This document shows, piece after piece, positions 1 through 7,280 of a DNA stretch of 32,045 nucleotides (its first letter is position 1; every line of letters begins with the position of its first letter). This DNA is from Leptolyngbyaceae cyanobacterium M33_DOE_097 (GTDB lineage: Bacteria > Cyanobacteriota > Cyanobacteriia > Leptolyngbyales > Leptolyngbyaceae): contig DVDV01000278.1 in NCBI GenBank assembly GCA_015296075.1, forward strand, positions 1 to 32,045, read 5' to 3'. The notes under the pieces are model-generated. The model was not told where the DNA came from and did no database searches. It saw nothing but the letters and a program-made list of their open reading frames with translations. The position numbers and the translations under genes were made by a program.

Positions 1-15
1 TGAGAATAATTCTCA
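1..15. promoter_or_regulatory. Fur-like 7-1-7 palindrome at the repeat tip
   Basis: TGAGAATAATTCTCA has perfect 7-base arms around one central base. It matches 12 of the 14 defined positions of the 7-1-7 Fur-type core TGATAATNATTATCA; the sequence continues beyond the window, so its target gene is not visible. It could equally be part of a mobile element end. Confidence 0.35.
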
Positions 16-139
16 CAAAAATATTCATTTTGAACAGCTATCAATGGCTGGAATACCCATTCTGCCGTTCATAAAATTGAGCGCACAAGCCTTTAGAGGC
101 TCTGACTTCAGTACAAATGTTTCAAAATGAGAATTGCTG
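1..139. repeat. Left copy of 139-bp exact inverted terminal repeat
   Basis: Bases 1-139 are the exact reverse complement of 31907-32045; identity breaks at 140 (A) against 31906 (C, so G expected). The outermost 15 bases form a 7-1-7 palindrome. Inside the repeat a 10-bp inverted pair (25-34 and 121-130, TCATTTTGAA / TTCAAAATGA) is visible. No transposase gene lies within the 139 bases. The likeliest reading is that the contig stops inside two inverted copies of a repeat whose body lies outside the window. A small non-autonomous element or terminal inverted repeats of a larger element are alternatives. Confidence 0.95.
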
Positions 140-2697
140 ACATTACTAGACAGCGAGAGGCGCTTGATTCGCTGAACCAGGCCAATCAGCAAATTGCCAA
201 CTTACTGGGTGGCATTAGCGATGCGTGCTTTTCGCTTAACCAAAGCTGGCAATTTACTTACATGAATCGTCAGGCGGGAGAGTTGTTTCACCAGGAGCCA
301 GCCCAACTGCTCGGTCAAACAATTTGGGAGACGTTGCCAGAGTTGCAAGGTTCAGAGATTGAGCATCAATTAAGACAGGCCAGTGCCGATCGCGTCTCGA
401 TCAACTTTGAGCATTACTGGCCTATCTTTCAGCGCTGGTTAGAGATTCGCATTTCACCCGTTGCTGGGGGGCTGCTGGTTTTTTTGCTAGATGTCAGCGA
501 TCGCCACATGGCTCAGGTTGAATTACTGGAAATGAGTTCTGCTTTAGGGAATGCGGTCGAAGGCATTGCTCGGTTAGATTTGCAGGGACGGTATATTGCG
601 CTCAATCGCTCCTACGCAGAAGTTTTGGGCTACGAACCCGAAGAAATGATTGGTATGGCCTGGGAGCAAACACTCTTGGCTGAAGACATTGCTGAAGTGA
701 AGGCTGCTTATCATCGCGTTGTAACGACGGGCAGCAAAATATCAATCGAGGCGCGTGCCCTGCGCAAAGATGGGTCTACTTTCTATAAAGAAGTGGTTTT
801 GGTGCCAGCTTACGACTTGCACGATAACCTGATTGGGCATCACTGCTTTACGCGCGACATTACAGAACGCAAAAAGGCTGAGGAATCGTTGCGTCTGCAA
901 GCTGAGCGCGAGCAGATGCTGAGTGCGGTGGCCCAGCGGATTCGTAACTCACTGGAGTTGTCAGAGATTCTCAATACGGCAGTGGCGGAGGTGCGGCAAC
1001 TGCTGAAGGTCGATCGCACGGTGATTCTGCAAGTTGCGGCTGAAAATCACATCATGGTGGCGGCGGAGTCCGTTATTCCACCGTTTTTCTCAGTACTTAA
1101 CTCGTGTTTGGAGAATCGCCGATTTCAGCAGCTCAGTCTAACGCACCATCAAGACCTTGTAATTGATGACGTATTGGGCCTGCTATCAGATGCAAGAGAG
1201 CCACCCCGGAGTGAGCTAGCTGAAATTGCGGCGCTGATGCAAGCATGGCAAGTGCAGGCGCTGTTGTCGGTGCCAATCCTGCTGGGCGATCGCCTCTGGG
1301 GCTTTTTGTTTTGTCATCAATGCACCGCACCACGTCAATGGGAAGCCTTTGAAATCGGGTTAGTCGATCAACTGGCAACCCATTTGGTGATTGCGATTCA
1401 GCAGGCGAATTTGTATCAACAAGTGCAGCAGCTTAATAGTGAGTTAGAGCAGCAGGTGCAAGAGCGCACAGCTCAACTGCAAACCGCTTTGCTCTATGAG
1501 GCATTGCTCAAACGCATTACTGATTCGGTGCGCGACAGTCTAAACGAAGAGGAAATCTTGCAGCGTGCTGTTCATGAGTTGACCAACGGCTTAATCGTGA
1601 ATGGCTGTGATGCGGCTTTGTACAACATTGAGCAGCGCACCTCCACAATCTGCTACGAAGCCCTGCGAGATTTACCGTCAGCAAAGGGGGTGACGCTCTC
1701 GATGCAAGATTTCCCAGAGCTGTATGACCAGATTTTGAGTGAGCACCATTTTCAGTTTTGTCAATTGTTACCTGATCCTGTGCGCTCGATTGAGCGACAT
1801 TACGCTGTCCTGGTTTGTCCCCTGGTGGGTGATCTGGATGTGATTGGTGACTTGTGGTTGTTTAAGCCTGAGTATGACCACTTTTCGTCGTTAGAGATTC
1901 GGCTGGTGCAGCAAGTGGCAAATCAGTGTGCGATCGCGATTCGGCAAGCGCGACTTTACCAGGCGGCACAGGCTCAGGTGCAAGAATTAGAGAAGCTTAA
2001 TCAGCTAAAAGATGACTTTCTCAGCACGGTTTCGCATGAGTTGCGTACGCCGATGTCGAATATGAAAATGGCGATTCACATGCTGCGAAACGTCGAAACG
2101 CCAGAGCGCCGCGATCGCTATTTGGGTATTTTGCAAGCGGAATGTGTGCGCGAAATTGAGCTGATCAATGACTTGCTAGACCTGCAACGGTTAGAGGCCG
2201 ACTCCTATCGCATCGTGCCTGAACCGCTCGATGTTTACACTTTTATTGAGCGCTTGATCGAGCCATTTTACGAACGCACCCGCGATCGCGAGCAAAACTT
2301 GCACTATGACTTGCCTGCGAATATTCCCGCTATATTGAGCGATCGCCCCACATTAGAACGGGTTTTGGCAGAATTGTTAAATAATGCCTGCAAATACACG
2401 CCTCCCAAGGGTGAAATTGTCCTGCGAGTCGAGTTAGATAACCCGGACTCAGCCAGACAAAGCCTGCTGTTTCATATCAGCAACCAGGCCGAAATTCCCG
2501 CAGAGGAGTTACCCCGAATTTTTGAGAAGTTTTATCGGGTTCCGGCGATTGATCGCTGGCAGCAGGGCGGCACAGGCTTAGGCTTGGCGCTCGTGCAACA
2601 TCTGGTGGCTCAATTGAGTGGCACCATTCACGTAGCCAGCACAAGCCAATGGACAACGTTCACAGTGCGGTTGCCTCTGGTTATCCATCCAGCTTAG
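127..2697 (+). CDS. PAS-PAS-GAF-GAF sensor histidine kinase, probably 5'-truncated
   Basis: Multidomain cytosolic sensor kinase of 856 residues. Order by eye: PAS about 20-128, second PAS about 135-250 ending in the RDITERKKAEE signature, GAF about 265-425, coiled coil about 428-460, GAF about 470-620, HisKA with SHELRTP (phospho-accepting His637), and HATPase_c about 745-850 with an N box (NNACKY) and G box (GGTGLGLAL). No transmembrane segment and no phytochrome-type chromophore Cys was seen, so the ligand is unknown. The first residues (MRIA-DITRQREAL) match the last strand and linker of a PAS domain, and the ATG lies inside the terminal repeat, with the junction in codon 5. This suggests the real gene once extended upstream and was cut by the repeat. 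No cognate response regulator is in the window. Confidence 0.85.
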   Translation: MRIADITRQREALDSLNQANQQIANLLGGISDACFSLNQSWQFTYMNRQAGELFHQEPAQLLGQTIWETLPELQGSEIEHQLRQASADRVSINFEHYWPIFQRWLEIRISPVAGGLLVFLLDVSDRHMAQVELLEMSSALGNAVEGIARLDLQGRYIALNRSYAEVLGYEPEEMIGMAWEQTLLAEDIAEVKAAYHRVVTTGSKISIEARALRKDGSTFYKEVVLVPAYDLHDNLIGHHCFTRDITERKKAEESLRLQAEREQMLSAVAQRIRNSLELSEILNTAVAEVRQLLKVDRTVILQVAAENHIMVAAESVIPPFFSVLNSCLENRRFQQLSLTHHQDLVIDDVLGLLSDAREPPRSELAEIAALMQAWQVQALLSVPILLGDRLWGFLFCHQCTAPRQWEAFEIGLVDQLATHLVIAIQQANLYQQVQQLNSELEQQVQERTAQLQTALLYEALLKRITDSVRDSLNEEEILQRAVHELTNGLIVNGCDAALYNIEQRTSTICYEALRDLPSAKGVTLSMQDFPELYDQILSEHHFQFCQLLPDPVRSIERHYAVLVCPLVGDLDVIGDLWLFKPEYDHFSSLEIRLVQQVANQCAIAIRQARLYQAAQAQVQELEKLNQLKDDFLSTVSHELRTPMSNMKMAIHMLRNVETPERRDRYLGILQAECVREIELINDLLDLQRLEADSYRIVPEPLDVYTFIERLIEPFYERTRDREQNLHYDLPANIPAILSDRPTLERVLAELLNNACKYTPPKGEIVLRVELDNPDSARQSLLFHISNQAEIPAEELPRIFEKFYRVPAIDRWQQGGTGLGLALVQHLVAQLSGTIHVASTSQWTTFTVRLPLVIHPA

Positions 2698-2800
2698 AGT
2701 GTTGCGTGCAAGCCAGCGAGTCGTGCCTGGCCTGACAAGTTTCTGCCAGCCGTATCATTTCGTGCGATCGCCTAGACGCAACGAACGCCAAAATGCGATA

Positions 2801-2817
2801 CTGCTGAGTCTCAGCAG
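2801..2817. promoter_or_regulatory. 17-bp palindrome upstream of bioB
   Basis: CTGCTGAG-T-CTCAGCAG is a perfect 8-1-8 palindrome starting 79 bases before the bioB ATG. It has no T-tract after it, so it is a poor terminator for the upstream kinase. Its place in a 180-base intergenic gap fits an operator. No biotin regulator consensus that I know matches it. Confidence 0.35.
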
Positions 2818-2879
2818 CATTATGCTTTGAGTCCTGCTTGGCGACTCGCCCCAATCTCCCCTGCGCCTATCACTGCATC

Positions 2880-3833
2880 ATGACGACAACGATTCAAACA
2901 GCCTTACAACAAAAGATTGCTGCCATTTATCAGCAACCATTCCCCGACTTGCTTTTTGAAGCGCAAAAGATTCACCGGGAGCACCACAACCCCAAAGAAG
3001 TTCAATTTTGCACGCTTTCGAGCATCAAAACGGGAGCCTGCCCCGAAGACTGCGCCTACTGCTCACAAAGTGTTCACAACAACGCTGATCTTAAACCTGA
3101 ACCCCTGATGGATCTGGTGGCTGTGCTAGAGCAGGCAAAAGCGGCGAAGGCTGGAGGCTCGACGCGATTTTGTATGGGGGCAGCCTGGCGCGAAGTCAGA
3201 GATGGTGCCCAGTTTGAGCAGGTGCTAGAAATGGTTCGCCAAGTGGCGGCGCTTGATCTAGAAGTTTGTTGCACATTGGGGATGTTGAAGCCCCACCAGG
3301 CTCAACGCTTAAAAGAAGCGGGGCTGACGGCCTACAACCACAATCTCGATACCTCACCCGACTACTACGATCAGATCATTACGACCCGCACTTACCGCGA
3401 TCGCCTGGATACAATTGCAGCCGTTAGTGCAGCAGGTATCTCTGTCTGTTGCGGTGGCATTTTAGGTATGGGTGAATCGGTGCAAGATCGCCTCGATTTG
3501 TTGGCAACATTGACAACGCTTAACCCCCCACCCGAATCGATTCCCATCAATTGCTTGGTGCCCATCCCTGGCACTCCTTTAGAAAATGCACCCACGATCG
3601 CGCCCTTTGATCTCGTTCGTACGATCGCTACAACCCGCATTCTCTTTCCCAAAGCTATGGTGCGCCTGTCAGCCGGACGCTTAGAAATGAGCGACGAATT
3701 GCAAGCCCTCTGTTTCTTAGCCGGGGCTAACTCGATCTTTACTGGAGCAAAACTGCTTACCACTCCCAACCCAGAGCGATCGCGCGATGAGCAACTCCTT
3801 GCTACTTTAGGAATGGCACCTAAATCTTTGTAG
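2880..3833 (+). CDS. bioB: Biotin synthase BioB
   Basis: Radical-SAM enzyme that inserts sulfur into dethiobiotin, the last step of biotin synthesis, in the cytoplasm. The CxxxCxxC motif that binds the [4Fe-4S] cluster is at Cys54-Cys58-Cys61 ([13 protein letters not shown]). The conserved Cys98 (RFCMGAAWR), the CCTLG and CCGGI cysteines and the Arg of RLSAGR supply the [2Fe-2S] site. The open frame reaches back to a TTG at 2838, but the ATG at 2880 gives 317 residues and starts close to the family N-terminus, so I use it. The MpaB-like gene begins 51 bases after the stop and may be cotranscribed. bioD is about 8 kb away on the other strand; bioA and bioF are not here. Confidence 0.95.
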   Translation: MTTTIQTALQQKIAAIYQQPFPDLLFEAQKIHREHHNPKEVQFCTLSSIKTGACPEDCAYCSQSVHNNADLKPEPLMDLVAVLEQAKAAKAGGSTRFCMGAAWREVRDGAQFEQVLEMVRQVAALDLEVCCTLGMLKPHQAQRLKEAGLTAYNHNLDTSPDYYDQIITTRTYRDRLDTIAAVSAAGISVCCGGILGMGESVQDRLDLLATLTTLNPPPESIPINCLVPIPGTPLENAPTIAPFDLVRTIATTRILFPKAMVRLSAGRLEMSDELQALCFLAGANSIFTGAKLLTTPNPERSRDEQLLATLGMAPKSL

Positions 3834-3884
3834 ACAGCTTGTTGGAAGGAGGCAGATCGCGACGGCTGTTAATAGGAGTGACCC

Positions 3885-4754
3885 ATGCAGCGATTTGAGC
3901 GTTTTCAGGCGATTCAACAACTCGACCCGGTACAAGATAACTGCGAGATTTGCCGCCAACTGGCAGGCTACGAATTTCCGTGGGATATTACGCGATCGCT
4001 GGAAATTGCCTTATTCCGCACCTTTTGTGTCCCTAGCGTTGCCGATCTCCTTGATCGCACTGCCGAATTTCACCATCGTCCCCAAAAACGCTACGACGAT
4101 ACCGGGTTGATGGTTTCGCTGATTCTCAAATGGGGACACGACACTCCTAAGGGGCAGGCCGTGATTCAACGTATGAATCAAATTCATGGGCACTTCCCGA
4201 TCTCAAATGAGGATTTTCTGTACGTTCTCTCAACGTTTATCTATGAGCCAGTGCGATGGGTTGACCGCTTTGGTTGGCGAAAATTTAGTGACCTGGAAAA
4301 GCAAGCTCTGTTTTACTTCTGGTATGCGGTCGGGCAACAGATGGGGATTCAAGCAATCCCGACGAGCTTTGCAATCTTTGAGCAATACAACCTGGACTAC
4401 GAACGCGAACATTTTCGCTATAACGCCGCCAATCAACGTGTGGGTGAATCGACTTTAAGACTCTTCTTGAGTTGGTTTCCGGCACCCCTGCGCCCCGTGA
4501 TTCAACCTTTTGTTTACGCCATCATGGACGATCGCATGTTGCAGGCGTTTGGTTTTCCGACTCCTCAACTGTGGCAGCGCCGTTTGGTCGAGCAAGTGTT
4601 GCGATCGCGCGGTCATCTCCTCCGCTATTTTCCCCCGCGCCAAACTCCCAGCTTCTACAGCGACGAACCCCAACGGAGTTATCCCCACGGCTACGACTTG
4701 ACCGACATCGGCCCACCCAAAATGCTGTCAAAGCTGAATCGCCCTAAGGCTTGA
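3885..4754 (+). CDS. MpaB/DUF2236-like oxygenase family protein
   Basis: A 289-residue soluble, mostly helical protein. Its overall layout resembles the oxygenase MpaB / rubber oxygenase (DUF2236) group: an N-terminal arginine-rich start, a central HGHFPISNEDFLYVLSTF-like helix in the place where family members have their HxxI...LLWVH segment, and an FSDLEKQALFYFWYAVGQQMGI helix. Family members bind a b-type haem through histidines; His-rich positions occur here (HGH near residue 101), but I cannot confirm a haem ligand pair. A clear AGGAG lies about 8 bases before the ATG at 3885. It follows bioB closely on the same strand. Substrate unknown; family call is from memory of the pattern. Confidence 0.6.
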   Translation: MQRFERFQAIQQLDPVQDNCEICRQLAGYEFPWDITRSLEIALFRTFCVPSVADLLDRTAEFHHRPQKRYDDTGLMVSLILKWGHDTPKGQAVIQRMNQIHGHFPISNEDFLYVLSTFIYEPVRWVDRFGWRKFSDLEKQALFYFWYAVGQQMGIQAIPTSFAIFEQYNLDYEREHFRYNAANQRVGESTLRLFLSWFPAPLRPVIQPFVYAIMDDRMLQAFGFPTPQLWQRRLVEQVLRSRGHLLRYFPPRQTPSFYSDEPQRSYPHGYDLTDIGPPKMLSKLNRPKA

Positions 4755-4810
4755 TGCAGTAAAAGCTAAAACGAACTTTACGATCAACTTACTGTAAACA
4801 TTTAGAAATA

Positions 4811-5353
4811 TTAATTAGAATTCCGGCCAATTCTAGAGCTTGAAGTAGTAAATTTTAATGCGTATAAAGGATCGTGAGCCTCATAGATGCTCCTAACAAG
4901 CCTGTGACTAATATTGCTTACTAACCATGCTATAAATCCTCCTGCTACTAATCCTCGGAAGATTGATGGGTACAAATAAGAGTTTTCAAAATCGGAAGCG
5001 GCAAGAAATGCAAACATGAAGTAAAAAATCAGGCTGGGATAGCTTATCAAGGCGGTTACGGCAAAAGTGCCTGCTTCTAGGCGACGGCGCTCCTGCTCTG
5101 AAGCTATTTCAATTTCGTTTGCTATTTTCTTGAAGAAGTATCTACGAGCAAAAAAGTTAATTCCAGCAACTGTATAAATTGTTGATCCAAGCACGAGAAA
5201 CCAGATGTACGTAGGTTCATCTTGAGAGTTGCTTGAAACTTTAAACAAACCAGCAAGACTTATTAAATCAGCAACTAAGCCAATTAAACCTGTTCCAATC
5301 CCAAATTTATCGATATTACTTAGTTTGCTCTTGTTAGATTGCCTGAACGTCAT
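4811..5353 (-). CDS. Hypothetical four-helix membrane protein
   Basis: A 180-residue protein with no family I recognise. Hydrophobic segments lie at about 17-37, 49-68, 95-120 and 128-148, with a charged stretch (KKIANEIEIASEQERRR) in the middle loop and a Ser-rich tail. The gene is AT-richer than its neighbours and uses codons less like the surrounding core genes, which fits an accessory gene. It is convergent with the MpaB-like gene and divergent from the toxin-antitoxin pair. Position next to two toxin-antitoxin pairs is suggestive of an accessory patch, not of a specific function. Confidence 0.6.
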   Translation of the reverse strand: MTFRQSNKSKLSNIDKFGIGTGLIGLVADLISLAGLFKVSSNSQDEPTYIWFLVLGSTIYTVAGINFFARRYFFKKIANEIEIASEQERRRLEAGTFAVTALISYPSLIFYFMFAFLAASDFENSYLYPSIFRGLVAGGFIAWLVSNISHRLVRSIYEAHDPLYALKFTTSSSRIGRNSN

Positions 5354-5652
5354 TTATATCTATCTCTATACTGAGCTTAGCTAGAGCTTTCTTCTTAAGC
5401 TTATTCAAATATAAGCTCTATGTTTTCATGCCCAGACCCTGCAAAGCTTTGTACCTAATCATTGAAGGGAATCTAATTCGCTACAAGAAACGGTCTGCAA
5501 ACGGTGTGATTGGGGTTTTGGTGCCTCTCTCAAAACTGCGGCAGATTGCAGAACCTAACATTTGAGTCTTGCCTCTTTAACAGTCATTGCAATTTGTAGG
5601 TTAAGTTTTAGTAGCAGGTTTGCTTTGACTGTCATACCCGGAGGCAGAGTTG
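5354..5652. other. Intergenic region without a gene
   Basis: About 300 bases between the divergent membrane-protein gene and the antitoxin gene. It is AT-rich. Short weak inverted pairs occur near 5385-5420 (AGAGCT / AGCTCT). No RNA gene or clear promoter could be called. A strong ribosome site (GGAGG, 5640-5644) lies at its right edge. Confidence 0.5.
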
Positions 5653-5931
5653 ATGTTGATTACTCTGGAGCTGACCCCCGACCTAGAACTTAAACTGAGG
5701 CAGAGCATTGCGGCTCATGACACTGAGAGTGTTCGTCAGCTATTGGTAGATGCTTTGATACCAACAGTGGAAGCACTCCTACAGCAAGAAGTTGAAGCAT
5801 TACCCACAGAGCAGTTCGAGGTGCTGACCAATCAGCTAGTCGAAGAGTTTGCAACATTTTTTGACTCAACTCCACCAGCCTTGTCAGACTACGCAGTCAG
5901 CCGTGCAGGCATCTATGAGGATCATCCTTGA
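5653..5931 (+). CDS. Antitoxin of a PIN-toxin pair
   Basis: A 92-residue acidic protein directly before a PIN-domain toxin, with only 3 bases between the stop and the toxin's GTG. It has no obvious ribbon-helix-helix or AbrB motif; it is mostly predicted helix with a C-terminal LSDYAVSRAGIYED tail that I associate with small cyanobacterial VapC-partner proteins. The antitoxin role comes mainly from position. GGAGG at 5640-5644 sits 8 bases before the ATG at 5653, which is preferred over the in-frame TTG at 5650. Antitoxins of this type usually bind both the toxin and their own promoter. Confidence 0.7.
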   Translation: MLITLELTPDLELKLRQSIAAHDTESVRQLLVDALIPTVEALLQQEVEALPTEQFEVLTNQLVEEFATFFDSTPPALSDYAVSRAGIYEDHP

Positions 5932-5934
5932 GCT

Positions 5935-6378
5935 GTGATTTATCTGGTCGATACCAATGTTTTGTTGCGCTTTACCGATCGCACTCATACACTGCACTCA
6001 GTCACCCGAACCGCGATTCGCAAGTTGATGAGCGACGGTCACAACCTTAAAATCACCTCACAAAACTACGTTGAATTTTGGAATGTTGCGACTCGTCCCG
6101 CAGATAAGAATGGCTTTGGTCTAACCCCTGCTAAAGCAGAGCGATCGCTGTGCTTGATTGAGCGGCTCTTTCCTGTCTTACCAGATTCGCCAGCGACTTA
6201 CCTTAAATGGCGACGACTGGTTATTTCATTTAGCGTATCAGGAGTGCAAGTACACGATGCTCGTCTAGTAGCGGCAATGAAAGTGAATAATATAGATTGC
6301 ATTTTGACATTCAACGAGGCTGACTTTACCCGTTATGCCAGTGAAGGAGTTGTAGCCATTCATCCAGCAACTGTCTGA
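5935..6378 (+). CDS. PIN-domain ribonuclease toxin, VapC type
   Basis: A 147-residue PIN protein, expected to be a Mg-dependent RNase held inactive by the upstream partner. The acidic active site can be followed: Asp6 in LVDTNVLLR, Glu47 in NYVEFWNV, Asp108 in VQVHDARLVAAM, and the C-terminal ILTFNEADF with Asn127 and Asp130. All the usual PIN residues are present, so it looks intact. The start is a GTG at 5935 three bases after the antitoxin stop, giving translational coupling. The RNA target cannot be told from sequence. Confidence 0.88.
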   Translation: MIYLVDTNVLLRFTDRTHTLHSVTRTAIRKLMSDGHNLKITSQNYVEFWNVATRPADKNGFGLTPAKAERSLCLIERLFPVLPDSPATYLKWRRLVISFSVSGVQVHDARLVAAMKVNNIDCILTFNEADFTRYASEGVVAIHPATV

Positions 6379-6392
6379 TGTAGATTAGAAAA

Positions 6393-6439
6393 CTTGACCG
6401 AACGATTGGTGTAGCCTTGGCCTTGAATTTCCTCATCAG
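6393..6439. repeat. Direct repeat copy 1, TetR-like operator, before the DUF433 gene
   Basis: Aligns without gaps to 7232-7278 at 36 of 47 bases. The first 18 bases (CTTGACCGAACGATTGGT) are identical and contain an imperfect dyad ACCGAAC/GATTGGT (10 of 14 positions symmetric). This copy lies 40 bases before the DUF433 start. The TATAAT box of copy 2 is replaced here by TGTAGC, so this copy may keep the operator but not the promoter. Confidence 0.8.
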
Positions 6440-6479
6440 AGATCGCTTACCATCGTAGAGAGATATAGCGATTAATTTC

Positions 6480-6812
6480 ATGACAACATCACCCGTCTTA
6501 GCTAAGCAATACGTCGAGCAACGAAATGGAGGATATTGGATTGAGGGAACTCGCATATCCCTTGACTCAGTGGTGTATAGCTTTTTGAATGGAGAGTCTC
6601 CCGAAAGCATTGCTCAATATTTTCCTTTGTTGACCCTTGAACAGGTCTACGGCAGTATTGCTTTTTACTTAGCGAATCGAGAATTGATCGATCAATACCT
6701 GAAAGACGCAGAGACAGAGTTTTTGAAGATGCGACAGACACTCAAAGAGAAGAATGTGCTGCTTTATCAGAAGGTAGACGCCGCTCAGCTTCAAAAACAG
6801 GATAACGAATGA
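6480..6812 (+). CDS. DUF433 family antitoxin
   Basis: A 110-residue protein of the DUF433 family. The core reads as ...YWIEGTRISLDSVVYSFLNGESPESIAQYFP..LTLEQVYGSIAFYLANRELID, with the typical GTRISLDSVV strand and a helix-turn-helix-like LTLEQVYGSIAFYL segment. DUF433 proteins are the usual partners of DUF5615 PIN-like toxins and can bind DNA. The stop overlaps the next ATG (ATGA at 6809-6812), the standard coupling of such pairs. The C-terminal part (about 75-110) is a charged helix likely to contact the toxin. A TetR-like operator copy lies upstream. Confidence 0.85.
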   Translation: MTTSPVLAKQYVEQRNGGYWIEGTRISLDSVVYSFLNGESPESIAQYFPLLTLEQVYGSIAFYLANRELIDQYLKDAETEFLKMRQTLKEKNVLLYQKVDAAQLQKQDNE

Positions 6813-7162
6813 CACCTATTTGCTTCCAGACCGATGCTGATCTAAAACAATCGATTGTGAGCGGTGTATGGCGTAGACAACCTGGTGTTGATTTTCAATC
6901 GGCAAACGCAGCAAACTTTAAGGGTAAAACGGATCAAGAAGTTTTAGCGATCGCGGCTAAAGACGGCAGAGTGTTGGTCACCCATGACCGCAAGACGATG
7001 CCTCTAGAATTTGCAGAATTCATCACAACTCAAACCAGTGCGGGTGTATTAATTCTTTCTCAAACGGCATCAGCGAATGAGGCAATCGAGTGGCTGCTAT
7101 TAGTTTGGGAAGCTTCGATACCCGAAGAATGGCTCAATCGGCTGGTGGCGCTTCCGTTTTGA
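6809..7162 (+). CDS. DUF5615 PIN-like toxin
   Basis: A 117-residue PIN-like protein with the DUF5615 pattern: an early acidic strand (FQTDADL, Asp9/Asp11), a DQEVLAIAAKDGRVLVTHDRKT core with the catalytic-type Asp52 and Asp59, and a SAGVLILSQTAS strand. Expected to be a nuclease toxin neutralised by the DUF433 protein it overlaps by four bases. The N-terminus is a little unusual, since most members begin with a short ...LLDENL strand and here Cys-Phe-Gln-Thr-Asp takes its place, but the acidic position is kept. Nuclease activity not shown by sequence alone. Confidence 0.82.
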   Translation: MTPICFQTDADLKQSIVSGVWRRQPGVDFQSANAANFKGKTDQEVLAIAAKDGRVLVTHDRKTMPLEFAEFITTQTSAGVLILSQTASANEAIEWLLLVWEASIPEEWLNRLVALPF

Positions 7163-7224
7163 TTTTGATTGGCAGGGCTGGGCATGTTCTGGCTTCTTTA
7201 AGTGATACCTGAATTGAGTTAACT

Positions 7225-7254
7225 TTGGCGTCTTGACCGAACGATTGGTATAAT
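7225..7254 (+). promoter_or_regulatory. Likely tetR promoter with embedded operator
   Basis: A perfect -10 box TATAAT (7249-7254) is preceded at 18 bases by TTGGCG (7225-7230), a weak -35. The dyad ACCGAAC/GATTGGT (7236-7249) lies between the two boxes, the usual site for a repressor to block RNA polymerase. The tetR ATG follows 26 bases after the -10 box, so the leader would be short. Confidence 0.55.
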
Positions 7255-7278
7255 TAAGGTGTTGAGTTTCCTGATTAG
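7232..7278. repeat. Direct repeat copy 2, tetR promoter/operator
   Basis: Second copy of the 47-base repeat found at 6393-6439, 839 bases downstream, ending two bases before the tetR ATG. The two copies bracket the DUF433/DUF5615 module exactly. Confidence 0.8.
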
Positions 7279-7280
7279 CA

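Noticed and set aside
1133-1378. 81-codon minus-strand frame inside the kinase
   Set aside because: Runs opposite to a clear GAF domain and has no ribosome site or family resemblance.
1033-1400. Phytochrome-type chromophore binding in the first GAF domain
   Set aside because: The GAF sequence resembles phytochrome relatives (HQCTAPRQWEAFEIG) but lacks the Cys-His pair needed for bilin attachment at the usual place.
3392-3769. 125-codon minus-strand frame inside bioB
   Set aside because: Shadow of the BioB coding sequence, whose conserved motifs span the region.
7233-7254. TTGACC and TATAAT as a promoter pair
   Set aside because: The spacing is 10 bases, too short for sigma-70; TTGGCG at 7225-7230 gives a better 18-base spacing.
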